From CAYMNU01 sp964391885 (GTDB lineage: Archaea > Altiarchaeota > Altiarchaeia > JAFGQM01): 39,677 nt of DNA. The position numbers were made by a program, and so were the translations under genes. The stretch is taken from contig CAYMNU010000006.1 of assembly GCA_964391885.1 (NCBI GenBank), forward strand, positions 1 to 39,677, in the 5' to 3' direction. The notes beneath the pieces were generated by a model, which did no database searches, was not told the DNA's origin, and saw only the letters and a program-made list of their open reading frames with translations. Of this stretch, positions 1 through 6,877 are shown piece after piece. Within the stretch, counting starts at the first letter, position 1. Each line of letters starts with the position of its first letter.

Positions 1-27
1 CAAAGCCGGTTTTTGAGCAGTTCCAAA

Positions 28-525
28 TCACTTCCAAGTCGAGAAAGTGACTTCTCTGGTAACCCTTGTGGTGGGGTATATCCTCTCGCTGAGTTCGTCA
101 GGCTTGAACCAGAGCTTGATTTCCCTCTCGGCCTCCTTGCTGTTCTCTGATGCGTGCACTACATTCTCATATACTCCCGTGGTGGTTATCCTACCATACT
201 TGCCCCTGATTGTTATCGGGTCCGCCTCTTCCGGATGTGTGGAGCCGACAATCTTCCTTATCTTCTCAACGGCATTGTCCCCGTGGTAGACAAGGGCTAT
301 GACCCTTCGAGTATGGTGGTGGCCCTGAATGTATCTGATGAGCTCGTCAAAGAAGGGTTTTTCCTTCAGGTGCCGGTAGTGCTCTTCGGCAAGCGCGCGG
401 CTAACGACTACGACCTTCGTGGCGACTATCTTCAGCTCAGTTTCAGCCAGCTTTGAGATTATATTCCCGGTGAGCGATTTCACAAGCCCGTCCGGTTTTA
501 TCAACACAAGCGTTTGTTCTTCCAT
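28..525 (-). CDS. ndk: Nucleoside diphosphate kinase
   Basis: This enzyme transfers the gamma phosphate of ATP to other nucleoside diphosphates through a phosphohistidine, supplying NTPs and dNTPs in the cytoplasm. The 165-aa product opens with the family signature ending in KPDG (residues 10-13). It carries the catalytic histidine in NVVHASEN (His124) and the substrate-loop sequence TIRGKYG just before it. Ordinary NDKs are about 140-155 aa. The extra length lies mostly around GHHHTRRVIALVY (68-80), where the usual SGPV segment is replaced by a His/Arg-rich stretch. The gene lies downstream of trpBA on the same strand with a 44-nt gap. That gap holds a T-rich element that could be both a trpA terminator and an ndk promoter. 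Family assignment is firm; the variant loop is an observation without known meaning. Confidence 0.93.
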   Translation of the reverse strand: MEEQTLVLIKPDGLVKSLTGNIISKLAETELKIVATKVVVVSRALAEEHYRHLKEKPFFDELIRYIQGHHHTRRVIALVYHGDNAVEKIRKIVGSTHPEEADPITIRGKYGRITTTGVYENVVHASENSKEAEREIKLWFKPDELSERIYPTTRVTREVTFSTWK

Positions 526-548
526 TTTACAATGAATTTGAGCGGCGT

Positions 549-560
549 TAAAGAAAAAGA
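549..560 (-). promoter_or_regulatory. T-rich element between trpA and ndk
   Basis: Read on the minus strand this is a CTTTTTCTTTA-like tract between the trpA stop and the ndk start, centred about 29 nt before the ndk ATG. It resembles the T-rich TATA elements elsewhere in the window. It would also serve as a pyrimidine-tract terminator for trpBA. The sequence alone does not separate the two roles. Confidence 0.35.
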
Positions 561-569
561 TTTAGTGAA

Positions 570-1337
570 TTAGGAGATGGCCTTCTTCAGCGATTTCACA
601 AAGCCCATAATGTCACCGCGTTCGCTGATTAGTTTCACAAGCGCGCTGCCCACTATTATCCCATCGGCGCCCTGCTCCGCAAGCTCCCTGACCTGTTCGG
701 GCTTTGATACTCCAAATCCCACCGCCACTGGAAGGCCGAATGTTTTCCTGATTTCAGATATTTTCCCCTTTAAATCCACATTCAGGGCATCGCGCGCGCC
801 AGTAACTCCCAAAACAGACTGTAGATAGACGAACCCGTTCGGGCCGGCTTTTTTAATTGTCTTCAGTCTCGAGTCCCGAGTCTCCGGGGACATTATGTAT
901 ATTAAATCCACGCCATGTGCATCGCACTCTTTCCTCAGCGGATCGGCCTCCTCGGGCGGCAGGTCTGGCACTATGATACCCGATATGCCTGCTTCGGCGC
1001 AGCCCTTCGCGAAGCGCTCTAGCCCGTATTGGTATATTAGATTATAGTAGGTCATGCAGACCTTCGGGGCGCCGCTGATTTTCTTGCAGGTTTCGAAATA
1101 TATGTCTGTGTTCATGCCCTTGGCGATAGCCCGCTGGCTTGCAGCTTGTATGACTGGGCCGTCTGCTAGTGGGTCTGAGAAGGGCAGGCCCAGTTCAAGG
1201 ATGTCGCAGCCTGCATCGATTATCTGTTCCGCAATCCGGACCGTTTCATCTGCTGAGGGATCGCCGCAGCTGATATATAGTATCAGGGCTTTGTCGCCCT
1301 TCTTCTCAAGCTCCTTGAATTTGTCTGATAATTTCAT
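570..1337 (-). CDS. trpA: Tryptophan synthase alpha chain
   Basis: The alpha subunit cleaves indole-3-glycerol phosphate to indole and glyceraldehyde 3-phosphate and channels indole to TrpB. The 255-aa TIM-barrel protein has the catalytic glutamate in LELGLPFSDP (Glu48) and the catalytic aspartate in ADGPVIQAA (Asp59). The phosphate-binding region GFGVSKPEQV and the late glycine segment ADGIIVGSALV are present. Length matches the family (about 250-270). The start codon overlaps the end of trpB by 4 nt, a classic translationally coupled trpBA arrangement. No other trp genes are in the window, so the pair may serve indole salvage or the remaining genes may lie elsewhere. Confidence 0.97.
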   Translation of the reverse strand: MKLSDKFKELEKKGDKALILYISCGDPSADETVRIAEQIIDAGCDILELGLPFSDPLADGPVIQAASQRAIAKGMNTDIYFETCKKISGAPKVCMTYYNLIYQYGLERFAKGCAEAGISGIIVPDLPPEEADPLRKECDAHGVDLIYIMSPETRDSRLKTIKKAGPNGFVYLQSVLGVTGARDALNVDLKGKISEIRKTFGLPVAVGFGVSKPEQVRELAEQGADGIIVGSALVKLISERGDIMGFVKSLKKAIS

Positions 1338-2578
1338 TTGAGGCTCTCGATTATAGTAAAGATGTCCTTGTCCCCCCTTCCTGAGAGGTTGATTATGATG
1401 ATGTCGTCCTTGCTATAATCCTTGGCGATCTTCAGCGCATGTGCGACTGCATGCGCGCTCTCAAGGGCAGGGAGTATGCCTTCTTTCTTGCATAGTAGCT
1501 TAAGCGCCTCAAGGGCTTCGTCGTCTGTAGCGTAACTATACTTGGCCCTTTTCATGTCACGCAGCAGCGAGTGTTCGGGGCCCACTGCTGAATAGTCAAG
1601 GCCTGCTGAAATGGAATGGGTGTTGGCTATCTGGCCATACTTGTCTTGCAGGACAAAGGTATGCGTCCCGTGCAGGACCCCTTTCCTGCCTTTTGTCGGG
1701 TCTGCGATCTGCGCCCCATCTTGGGCGCAGAGACTGTGCGAGTCAACAGGACTCGCACATGCGAATCTTGCAGCGTGTTCACCGCTTTCAATGCCCCTTC
1801 CGCCCGCTTCGACTCCGATGAGCTCGACGCTTTCATCGTTGAGGAAACCATTGAAGATGCCTATCGCGTTGCTGCCGCCGCCCACGCAGGCGACGACCGC
1901 TGACGGCAGCATGCCTTCGGTTTTCATTATCTGGGCCCTGGCCTCTTTCCCGATAACAGATTGGAAGTCCCTCACCATCATCGGGTAGGGGTGCGGCCCG
2001 AGGACTGAGCCAAGCAGGTAATGAGTATCTTTAAACGAGGAAACCCAGTCGCGCATCGCCTCGTTGATTGCATCCTTTAGGGTCTTCGAGCCCGATTCCA
2101 CAGGGATGACGTTAGCCCCCATGAGGCGCATGCGGAAGACATTAAGTTCTTGTCGCTTCATGTCGACGCTGCCCATGTAGATGTCTGCTTTCAGCCCAAG
2201 CTTTGCGGCCGCAGTGGCGGTTGCGACACCATGCTGCCCTGCACCCGTTTCTGCGATGAGCCTTGTCTTACCCATGTATTTTGCGAGGAGCGCCTGGCCA
2301 AGGGCATTGTTTATCTTGTGGGCTCCAGTATGCGCAAGGTCTTCGCGCTTCAGGTAAATCTTCGGGCCGTATTCTTTTGACAGATTTCCGCAGAATGTCA
2401 GCGCGGTGGGGCGGCCCGCATACTCCTTTAATAAGCTGTCCAGCTCGGCGGCGAATCTTTTATCCTGTTTGCATTTCTCATAGGCCTCGGCTAACTCTGT
2501 AACGGCGCTCATAAGCACCTCCGGCACGAAGATGCCTCCATATTCGCCAAACTTCCCTCGAGAATCAGGATAAGCCAT
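1334..2578 (-). CDS. trpB: Tryptophan synthase beta chain
   Basis: This PLP enzyme condenses indole with L-serine to give tryptophan. The 414-aa sequence starts with the TrpB1-type block GEYGGIFVPE. It carries the PLP lysine in AHTGAHKINNALGQ (Lys88), the catalytic glutamate in LIAETGAGQHGV (Glu110) and the phosphate-binding loop CVGGGSNAIG. It belongs to the TrpB1 class, which forms complexes with TrpA, rather than the longer TrpB2 class. It is the first gene of the trpBA operon. A T-rich TATA element about 25 nt before the ATG suggests a leaderless mRNA. Length and motifs are ordinary and nothing looks damaged. Confidence 0.98.
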   Translation of the reverse strand: MAYPDSRGKFGEYGGIFVPEVLMSAVTELAEAYEKCKQDKRFAAELDSLLKEYAGRPTALTFCGNLSKEYGPKIYLKREDLAHTGAHKINNALGQALLAKYMGKTRLIAETGAGQHGVATATAAAKLGLKADIYMGSVDMKRQELNVFRMRLMGANVIPVESGSKTLKDAINEAMRDWVSSFKDTHYLLGSVLGPHPYPMMVRDFQSVIGKEARAQIMKTEGMLPSAVVACVGGGSNAIGIFNGFLNDESVELIGVEAGGRGIESGEHAARFACASPVDSHSLCAQDGAQIADPTKGRKGVLHGTHTFVLQDKYGQIANTHSISAGLDYSAVGPEHSLLRDMKRAKYSYATDDEALEALKLLCKKEGILPALESAHAVAHALKIAKDYSKDDIIIINLSGRGDKDIFTIIESLK

Positions 2579-2597
2579 ACTAAGTTTGAATAAGACA

Positions 2598-2607
2598 GGA
2601 TATAAAA
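2598..2607 (-). promoter_or_regulatory. Probable trpBA TATA box
   Basis: On the minus strand the sequence reads TTTTATATCC, centred about 25 nt upstream of the trpB ATG. That is the spacing expected for an archaeal TATA box driving a leaderless transcript. No attenuator-like leader fits in this short distance. Confidence 0.5.
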
Positions 2608-2689
2608 CTATCTCTTTATATTTTTTGCAGTTAGAGTATAAGCATGGTTACAAGGAAGACAAGATGAAAAGCAGAGGATGGGAAATTAA

Positions 2690-2702
2690 GTTTATTTATA
2701 TG
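2690..2702 (+). promoter_or_regulatory. Probable TATA box for the 120-aa gene
   Basis: GTTTATTTATATG lies about 27 nt before the ATG at 2723. Transcription would start at or next to the start codon. No Shine-Dalgarno is visible between it and the ATG, which agrees with a leaderless mRNA. Confidence 0.5.
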
Positions 2703-2722
2703 TTTTCGAGCCAAAATAATGC

Positions 2723-3085
2723 ATGATGAGGAAACCAAAACCCGCGAGAAAATTAGAGGCCATGCGCAGCCATAGGGAGATTTTATCTGATATACGCGGC
2801 CACAATGCAACCCAGCATGAACAGCTTATGGTATTGAAATATGAAGCAGAGGGTGGGGGGACGGGTCCCGATAAGAGGCAGCAACTAATACGGCAGATTA
2901 GCCCCCACAGCGAGCTTTTTAAAAGACTGCAGGAAGCCGGCCCTAAAGGAGCCTTCAGAGTAAGGGATCATCGGACAGGGCAGGAATTCATAGCTAAAAC
3001 GGTAAGTGGCGAGATGAGAAGGGTTCCGGATGGTCTTGCCGAGAATGTAGTGGCGTTGTATCCGGTAGAGAAGAGACAGGTTTAA
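2723..3085 (+). CDS. Hypothetical 120-aa soluble protein
   Basis: I do not recognise this protein. It is strongly charged, with a basic start (MMRKPKPARK) and a helical-looking first half (LEAMRSHREILSDIRG). A glycine-rich linker (EGGGTGPD) leads into a second helical part, then a beta-looking C-terminal region (GAFRVRDHRTGQEFIAKT). There is no signal peptide or membrane segment. It has its own TATA element and stands alone, convergent with the small membrane protein gene 10 nt away. Met2 at 2726 is an equally good start. Its reality rests on the promoter spacing and normal codon use for the window. Confidence 0.8.
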   Translation: MMRKPKPARKLEAMRSHREILSDIRGHNATQHEQLMVLKYEAEGGGTGPDKRQQLIRQISPHSELFKRLQEAGPKGAFRVRDHRTGQEFIAKTVSGEMRRVPDGLAENVVALYPVEKRQV

Positions 3086-3095
3086 ATAAGCTGTT

Positions 3096-3293
3096 TCACT
3101 TTTTCCCTCGGCCGAAGTTGCGAGATATCGCCATGCCAAGGAAGCCGAAACCCAGCCCTATGAACAAGCCGGCTACAAGCTGCCCATATAAAAAGCCCAG
3201 GCCCATGCCAATGAAGAGCCCAGCAGGAATAAATAAGCCGCTCATGTCCTCGTCTTTCTTTGCTTGCTTTTTGGTCTTTTCCTTTTCGGTCAT
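3096..3293 (-). CDS. Small two-helix membrane protein, glycine-rich
   Basis: This is a 65-aa protein of no recognised family. It has a lysine-rich cytoplasmic-looking start (MTEKEKTKKQAKKDED) and then two hydrophobic helices at about residues 18-38 and 40-58. The helices are full of glycine spaced three to four apart (GLFIGMGLGFLYG, GLFIGLGFGFLG), a pattern seen in tightly packed helix hairpins. A basic tail (SRNFGRGKK) follows. It is encoded downstream of the SPFH gene on the same strand, 45 nt after that gene's start region ends upstream of it, and could be regulated separately. An overlapping reading frame at 3082-3306 looks like a shadow. Function unknown. Confidence 0.75.
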   Translation of the reverse strand: MTEKEKTKKQAKKDEDMSGLFIPAGLFIGMGLGFLYGQLVAGLFIGLGFGFLGMAISRNFGRGKK

Positions 3294-3338
3294 TTTGCAA
3301 TAGCATTAAAACAAGACTGGGTACCCGAGACGCAAGAC

Positions 3339-4346
3339 CTATTTCTTCCCCATGTCCTTTGCGACCGTCTCCTGATAGGCTTTCATGATATCCTGGAGGA
3401 ACTTGTCCTTGTCTGCACCGAAGTTTTTAGACACTGACTCAGCCAGTCTCGTAAGCTCCATCGGGAAGATTAGCTTGGTAGCCTTCCCATCTGCGATCTT
3501 CTTCATCGCTTCCAGGTACATGTATGACAGCGCCGGGTTGTCCAGCTTGGATGCAGCCCTCTGGATGGCATTGATAAGCGACTCGCGTGCGAATGCCTGC
3601 TGCTCGATTACCTGCCGCTGGTATTCTGCGCTTCTCAGGTCGTGCATACTTTTCTGGACATCACCAGGAAGGGTAATCTCCTGTATCTCAACCGAGATTA
3701 AATCGACCCCCCACTCTTTTTTCAAGCGGTCCCGTTCCCCAGTGAGAAGCTCATTCACCTTGGCTATGTTCGAGATTACCTCTTCTGCAGTAAGGTTGCC
3801 CACGGTTTCTCTGGTAATGGACCTAAGGAAGGTCATGATGGCGGTATTGACGTCCCTCACCTCCAACACTGCCTTGTAGGGATCTATTATCTTGGCATAT
3901 ACAACCACATCAAGATAGAGCCTTATGTTGTCTTTGGTGATTGCCTCATAGCCGAGCATGTCAAGGGTCTTAACCCTTACATCCACCACATTATAAGTTT
4001 CAATACCCGGCAGGATTATAGTCCACCCGGGGCCTGAAACCCTTGTGAACTTTCCATACCTCTGCACTACGGCGCGCTCATAGGTCTCCAAAAAGACTAT
4101 TGCACCGAATGTGAATACGGCAAGGAAGAAGAATAACACGGAAATTCCCGCGGACAGCTCATCTGAAAAGTTATAGCTGTACCTGAGGAAGAAGTAGATT
4201 ATTATTGTCAGGAAGACTGATATCACCAGCTGCTGGGTCGTGAAAAAGGTTTTCTTGCCCTCTATGACTACGCGGTTCTTTTTTGAATCCGCCTTGGGCG
4301 GGGCTGTCGGCCTGATGTTGACATAACCGCTCGTTCGCTTAGCCAT
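3339..4346 (-). CDS. Membrane-anchored SPFH (stomatin/band 7) protein
   Basis: SPFH proteins form large membrane-bound oligomeric scaffolds that organise membrane domains and often control proteases. This 335-aa protein has a basic N-terminal tail, two membrane segments (about 40-56 and 65-86) and then the SPFH domain (about 88-270). Typical blocks are ERAVVQRYGKF, GPGWTIILPGIETY, DVRVKTLD and the later helical EYQRQVIEQQAFARESLI. Bacterial and archaeal stomatin genes often sit beside an NfeD protease gene; none is here. The divergent neighbour is a DUF373 membrane protein. It is clearly different from the second SPFH protein of this window (22344-23444), which lacks membrane helices and carries zinc ribbons. 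Confidence 0.93.
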   Translation of the reverse strand: MAKRTSGYVNIRPTAPPKADSKKNRVVIEGKKTFFTTQQLVISVFLTIIIYFFLRYSYNFSDELSAGISVLFFFLAVFTFGAIVFLETYERAVVQRYGKFTRVSGPGWTIILPGIETYNVVDVRVKTLDMLGYEAITKDNIRLYLDVVVYAKIIDPYKAVLEVRDVNTAIMTFLRSITRETVGNLTAEEVISNIAKVNELLTGERDRLKKEWGVDLISVEIQEITLPGDVQKSMHDLRSAEYQRQVIEQQAFARESLINAIQRAASKLDNPALSYMYLEAMKKIADGKATKLIFPMELTRLAESVSKNFGADKDKFLQDIMKAYQETVAKDMGKK

Positions 4347-4365
4347 GATAAATTAAAGCCTAAAG

Positions 4366-4376
4366 GCATAAAAAGA
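4366..4376 (-). promoter_or_regulatory. Probable TATA box for the SPFH gene
   Basis: The minus strand reads CTTTTTATGCC, centred 25 nt upstream of the ATG at 4346. It is a typical instance of the T-rich element used by first genes in this window. Confidence 0.5.
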
Positions 4377-4416
4377 CAATCCCCTGCAAAAGCCCGCTAC
4401 AAGGACCAAAACATCT

Positions 4417-4428
4417 CTTTTTATTAAG
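4417..4428 (+). promoter_or_regulatory. Probable TATA box for the DUF373 gene
   Basis: CTTTTTATTAAG lies about 33 nt before the ATG at 4455, giving a leader of only a few nucleotides. The 108-nt divergent spacer from the SPFH gene holds nothing else that I can identify. Confidence 0.45.
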
Positions 4429-4454
4429 GATTCCTTTAAATTAAGCAGAACACT

Positions 4455-5834
4455 ATGGTCTTGGAGAAGCCTGCTGGCCCCGTGGAAGCTTTAGTCCTTT
4501 GCATAGACAGGGATGACGATCTCGGCCGAAAGGCCGGAATCAGGGGGCCTATAGTAGGAGAGGACGCAAATTTCAGGGCAGCAAGGGCACTTGCTCTCGC
4601 CGACCCCGAGGACTCTGACACCAACGCGATATTTGCAGCAGTAAAGACCAAGCGTGAAAGCGAGCATCTCTATAAAGGGGTGGAGGTTATTACACTAACG
4701 GGCGACAAGGACGTCGGGGTCAAGAGCGACCAGAAGATAGGCAACCAGCTTGTCCGCATACTTGAGGCCTATAATCCCAAGGGCGTCATACTGGTTTCTG
4801 ACGGCGCAGAAGACAACGAGATTATGCCCTTGCTGCTGAGCGAGACCAAGGTGCTCTCTGTCAAAACCATAGCCGTCAAGACTTCGCAGCCACTCGAGAG
4901 CGCGTATTTCAAAATCCAGGACTTCTTTGGCAGGATAGCCGAGAACCCCAGGCAGGCAAGGCTTCTCTTCGGCCTCCCAGGCCTTCTGATCTTTGCGGTG
5001 GTCCTCTTGTCCTACCTGGGGATACCAATAGTCGAGCTTATTTTGGGCATGATAGGGGTTTATCTCCTCGCCAAGGGATTCGGCTATGACGAGCAGCTCT
5101 TCTCAGGCTTGGGTGAGGTTAAAGGCTCGCTTATAGAAGGGGGCAACATCTACAAGGTCTTCAATATCATCGCAATGGCCGTCTTAGTGATGGGGCTTAT
5201 GATGGGTTATGTGTATATGCAGGACCATCTAAGCGATATTTTAAGGCCAGGTTCCCTAGCCAATCCGTCAAGCGTTGCTGACGCATTCGTCAGCCAACCG
5301 GTGATGAGCCTTAATTTTATGCTGTTTGCGCCCACAAACATATTCCTGAGCATGATTCTCGCAGCGGGCTCTCTGGCGGCCATAGGCTTTGCCATACACG
5401 GGTTCATAACAAAGAATTATCTTAAGGTAAAAAGATATTTTTATATACTCGTTGCTGCGATACTTGTGAGCTATCTTTCAACGCCCATGTATTGGTTCAT
5501 AATCAATGTCAACTCAGAAGCCACTATAAGAGGTACTCCCGAGGGCATGGAGCCTTTGCAAGAGCTCCTAATGTCTATTTTGACTACATTCGTCATACTT
5601 TTGGTTGTCCACTACCTTATGAAGATAATCTTTTTTGATTATATCAGCAGGAAAAAGCAGCTTGAGGGTAAATACCTCGGGAAGGAGGTCCTGTCCAACG
5701 AAGGAAAGAAACTGGGCGAGGTTACAAGGGTGTCCATGAGAGGCAATGAGCTCAAGGGCATCAATATAAAGAAGAAATATTATCCTGCAGAGTCGATACA
5801 CGCAAAGGGCAAACTGCTCTTTGTGGGGGAATGA
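4455..5834 (+). CDS. DUF373 family membrane protein with C-terminal PRC-barrel
   Basis: DUF373 is an archaeal family of multi-spanning membrane proteins of unknown function. The 459-aa product starts with a soluble domain (about 1-165). Its Asp-rich loop CIDRDDDLG and nucleotide-fold-like blocks (EALVLCIDRD, GVILVSDGAEDNE) are typical of the family. Roughly six to eight membrane helices follow (about 168-400). The last about 55 residues (from GKYLGKEVLSNEGKKLGEV) look like a PRC-barrel, a small beta-barrel used in RNA-maturation and photosynthetic reaction-centre proteins. The gene is followed after 3 nt by a frameshifted small gene, probably in the same operon. Family call is firm; the PRC-barrel rests on pattern. 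Confidence 0.92.
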   Translation: MVLEKPAGPVEALVLCIDRDDDLGRKAGIRGPIVGEDANFRAARALALADPEDSDTNAIFAAVKTKRESEHLYKGVEVITLTGDKDVGVKSDQKIGNQLVRILEAYNPKGVILVSDGAEDNEIMPLLLSETKVLSVKTIAVKTSQPLESAYFKIQDFFGRIAENPRQARLLFGLPGLLIFAVVLLSYLGIPIVELILGMIGVYLLAKGFGYDEQLFSGLGEVKGSLIEGGNIYKVFNIIAMAVLVMGLMMGYVYMQDHLSDILRPGSLANPSSVADAFVSQPVMSLNFMLFAPTNIFLSMILAAGSLAAIGFAIHGFITKNYLKVKRYFYILVAAILVSYLSTPMYWFIINVNSEATIRGTPEGMEPLQELLMSILTTFVILLVVHYLMKIIFFDYISRKKQLEGKYLGKEVLSNEGKKLGEVTRVSMRGNELKGINIKKKYYPAESIHAKGKLLFVGE

Positions 5835-5837
5835 TGC

Positions 5838-6180
5838 ATGGATGTCCGAATCCAACGACACTCCCAGTTGGTAAGGGAAGTTGAAGAAAGCCTGAAATCC
5901 TATGCAGAACAACTGCGCATGGCTGGGAAAGACCCCAGATTTGCCGAAAGCCTCGGGCTGCAACGGCAAAACCTCCTTCAATCAGTCAGGAATCTCAGAA
6001 GCTTGGAAAGCTCATTCAGAGGAGAAAGAATCTTTAGAAGACCCTGCTGCGAGGGAAGAGATATACAAGCATCTTGAGAAGAGCTTAGAATCGGGCAACC
6101 ATACGAAACTCAGGCAGCTAGCATTGAGCAAGACCTGCGGGCTGAAGGCATCGTCAAGGCCCAAGCGGCGAAGGCATTAG
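5838..6180 (+). pseudogene. Frameshifted small helical-protein gene
   Basis: Two overlapping frames look like one interrupted gene. From the ATG at 5838 the frame gives a natural charged helical sequence (VREVEESLKSYAEQL, RFAESLGLQRQNLLQ) up to about 6022, then turns implausible (RIFRRPCCEG) and stops at 6077. Skipping one base near 6015-6025 moves into the frame that reads EEKESLEDPAAREEIYK and HLEKSLESGNHTKL and ends at 6180. The joined product would be about 113 aa, soluble and helical, with a basic tail (SRPKRRRH). It starts 3 nt after DUF373, so it was probably its operon partner. A sequencing error, a real inactivation or a programmed shift could all explain it. The family is not recognised. 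Confidence 0.6.
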
Positions 6181-6181
6181 T

Positions 6182-6191
6182 CTTTTTATAC
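6182..6191 (+). promoter_or_regulatory. Probable TATA box of the rpl15e operon
   Basis: CTTTTTATAC lies directly after the stop of the frameshifted gene. Transcription would start near 6210-6215, giving rpl15e a leader of about 50 nt. That is longer than most leaders here, and the leader contains a short open frame. Confidence 0.55.
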
Positions 6192-6219
6192 CGCATCCTT
6201 CAAACAAAGAGCACTCCGC

Positions 6220-6264
6220 ATGCAATGTAGGCTGATGCCTGAAGCGGAAATGGAGAAAATATGA
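6220..6264 (+). other. Possible 14-codon upstream open frame before rpl15e
   Basis: An ATG at 6220 opens a 14-codon frame (MQCRLMPEAEMEKI) whose TGA overlaps the rpl15e ATG as ATGA. It lies within the predicted leader. A GGAG at about 6252-6255 precedes the rpl15e start by about 6 nt. The overlap could couple translation, or the frame could be chance; the sequence does not decide. Confidence 0.25.
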
Positions 6265-6875
6265 ACGAAAAAAAGTTTTTGACGGCCATCGAGCCCAAGA
6301 GGAGAGACGTCGTACTGGCCCTGAAGGAAAAAGACCTGAAGGCATACAAGGAAATTGTCACAGAGCTTAGGTCAGACTGGATAGACCGCTGCAGGGAATG
6401 GAGGCACGGCGATGTTGTTACAAAAGAGGAGAAGCCCCTTAAGGCATGGCGCGCCAGGGAACTGGGTTGGAAGGACAAGCCCGGTTTTGTCGCAGTCGCC
6501 GTTAGGGTAGGCAAAGGCGGCCGCAAGAGAAGGCAGACGTCGGGAGGGAGAAAGCCGACAAAGGCTTATTCCTACGCAATGGTCTCCAAGAGCAAGCAGC
6601 TTGTCGCAGAAGAGCGCGCTGCAGTAAAGTTCCCAAATTGTGAAGTACTTGCGTCTTATTGGCTTTGGGAAGACGGGCAATATAAGTATTTTGAGGTCAT
6701 ATTAGTCGACACCCACAACCCCCATATAAAGGGAGATAAGGAAATCGCGTGGATATGCGGGGAGAAAGGGCGTGTGCACCGCGGCTTGACTCCTGCAGGG
6801 CGAAAGATTAGGGGGCTCAGGAACAAAGGTAAAGGTGCAGAAAAGGTCAGAGGCAAAGCCGCCAAACGGTTCTAG
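6261..6875 (+). CDS. rpl15e: Large-subunit ribosomal protein eL15 (L15e)
   Basis: This structural protein of the archaeal and eukaryotic 50S/60S subunit binds 23S rRNA. The 204-aa product has the family pattern: basic throughout, with the conserved WRHGDVVTKEEKP-like start region and the block KGGRKRRQTSGGRKP. The late signature NPHIKGDKEIAWICGEKGR-like stretch is followed by GRVHRGLTPAGRKIRGL and a basic tail. Length is normal (about 190-205). The start was chosen because it begins MNEKK right before the conserved helix and has a GGAG ribosome-binding site. It forms an operon with the aminotransferase gene 2 nt downstream. Confidence 0.97.
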   Translation: MNEKKFLTAIEPKRRDVVLALKEKDLKAYKEIVTELRSDWIDRCREWRHGDVVTKEEKPLKAWRARELGWKDKPGFVAVAVRVGKGGRKRRQTSGGRKPTKAYSYAMVSKSKQLVAEERAAVKFPNCEVLASYWLWEDGQYKYFEVILVDTHNPHIKGDKEIAWICGEKGRVHRGLTPAGRKIRGLRNKGKGAEKVRGKAAKRF

Positions 6876-6877
6876 AA

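Noticed and set aside
3082..3306. Alternative frame over the small membrane protein
   Set aside because: The 3096-3293 frame has a clean two-helix glycine pattern; this one mixes Trp/Arg/His without structure.
3339..5834. SPFH-NfeD protease operon
   Set aside because: The neighbour is a DUF373 membrane protein with no NfeD-type serine protease features and is on the opposite strand.
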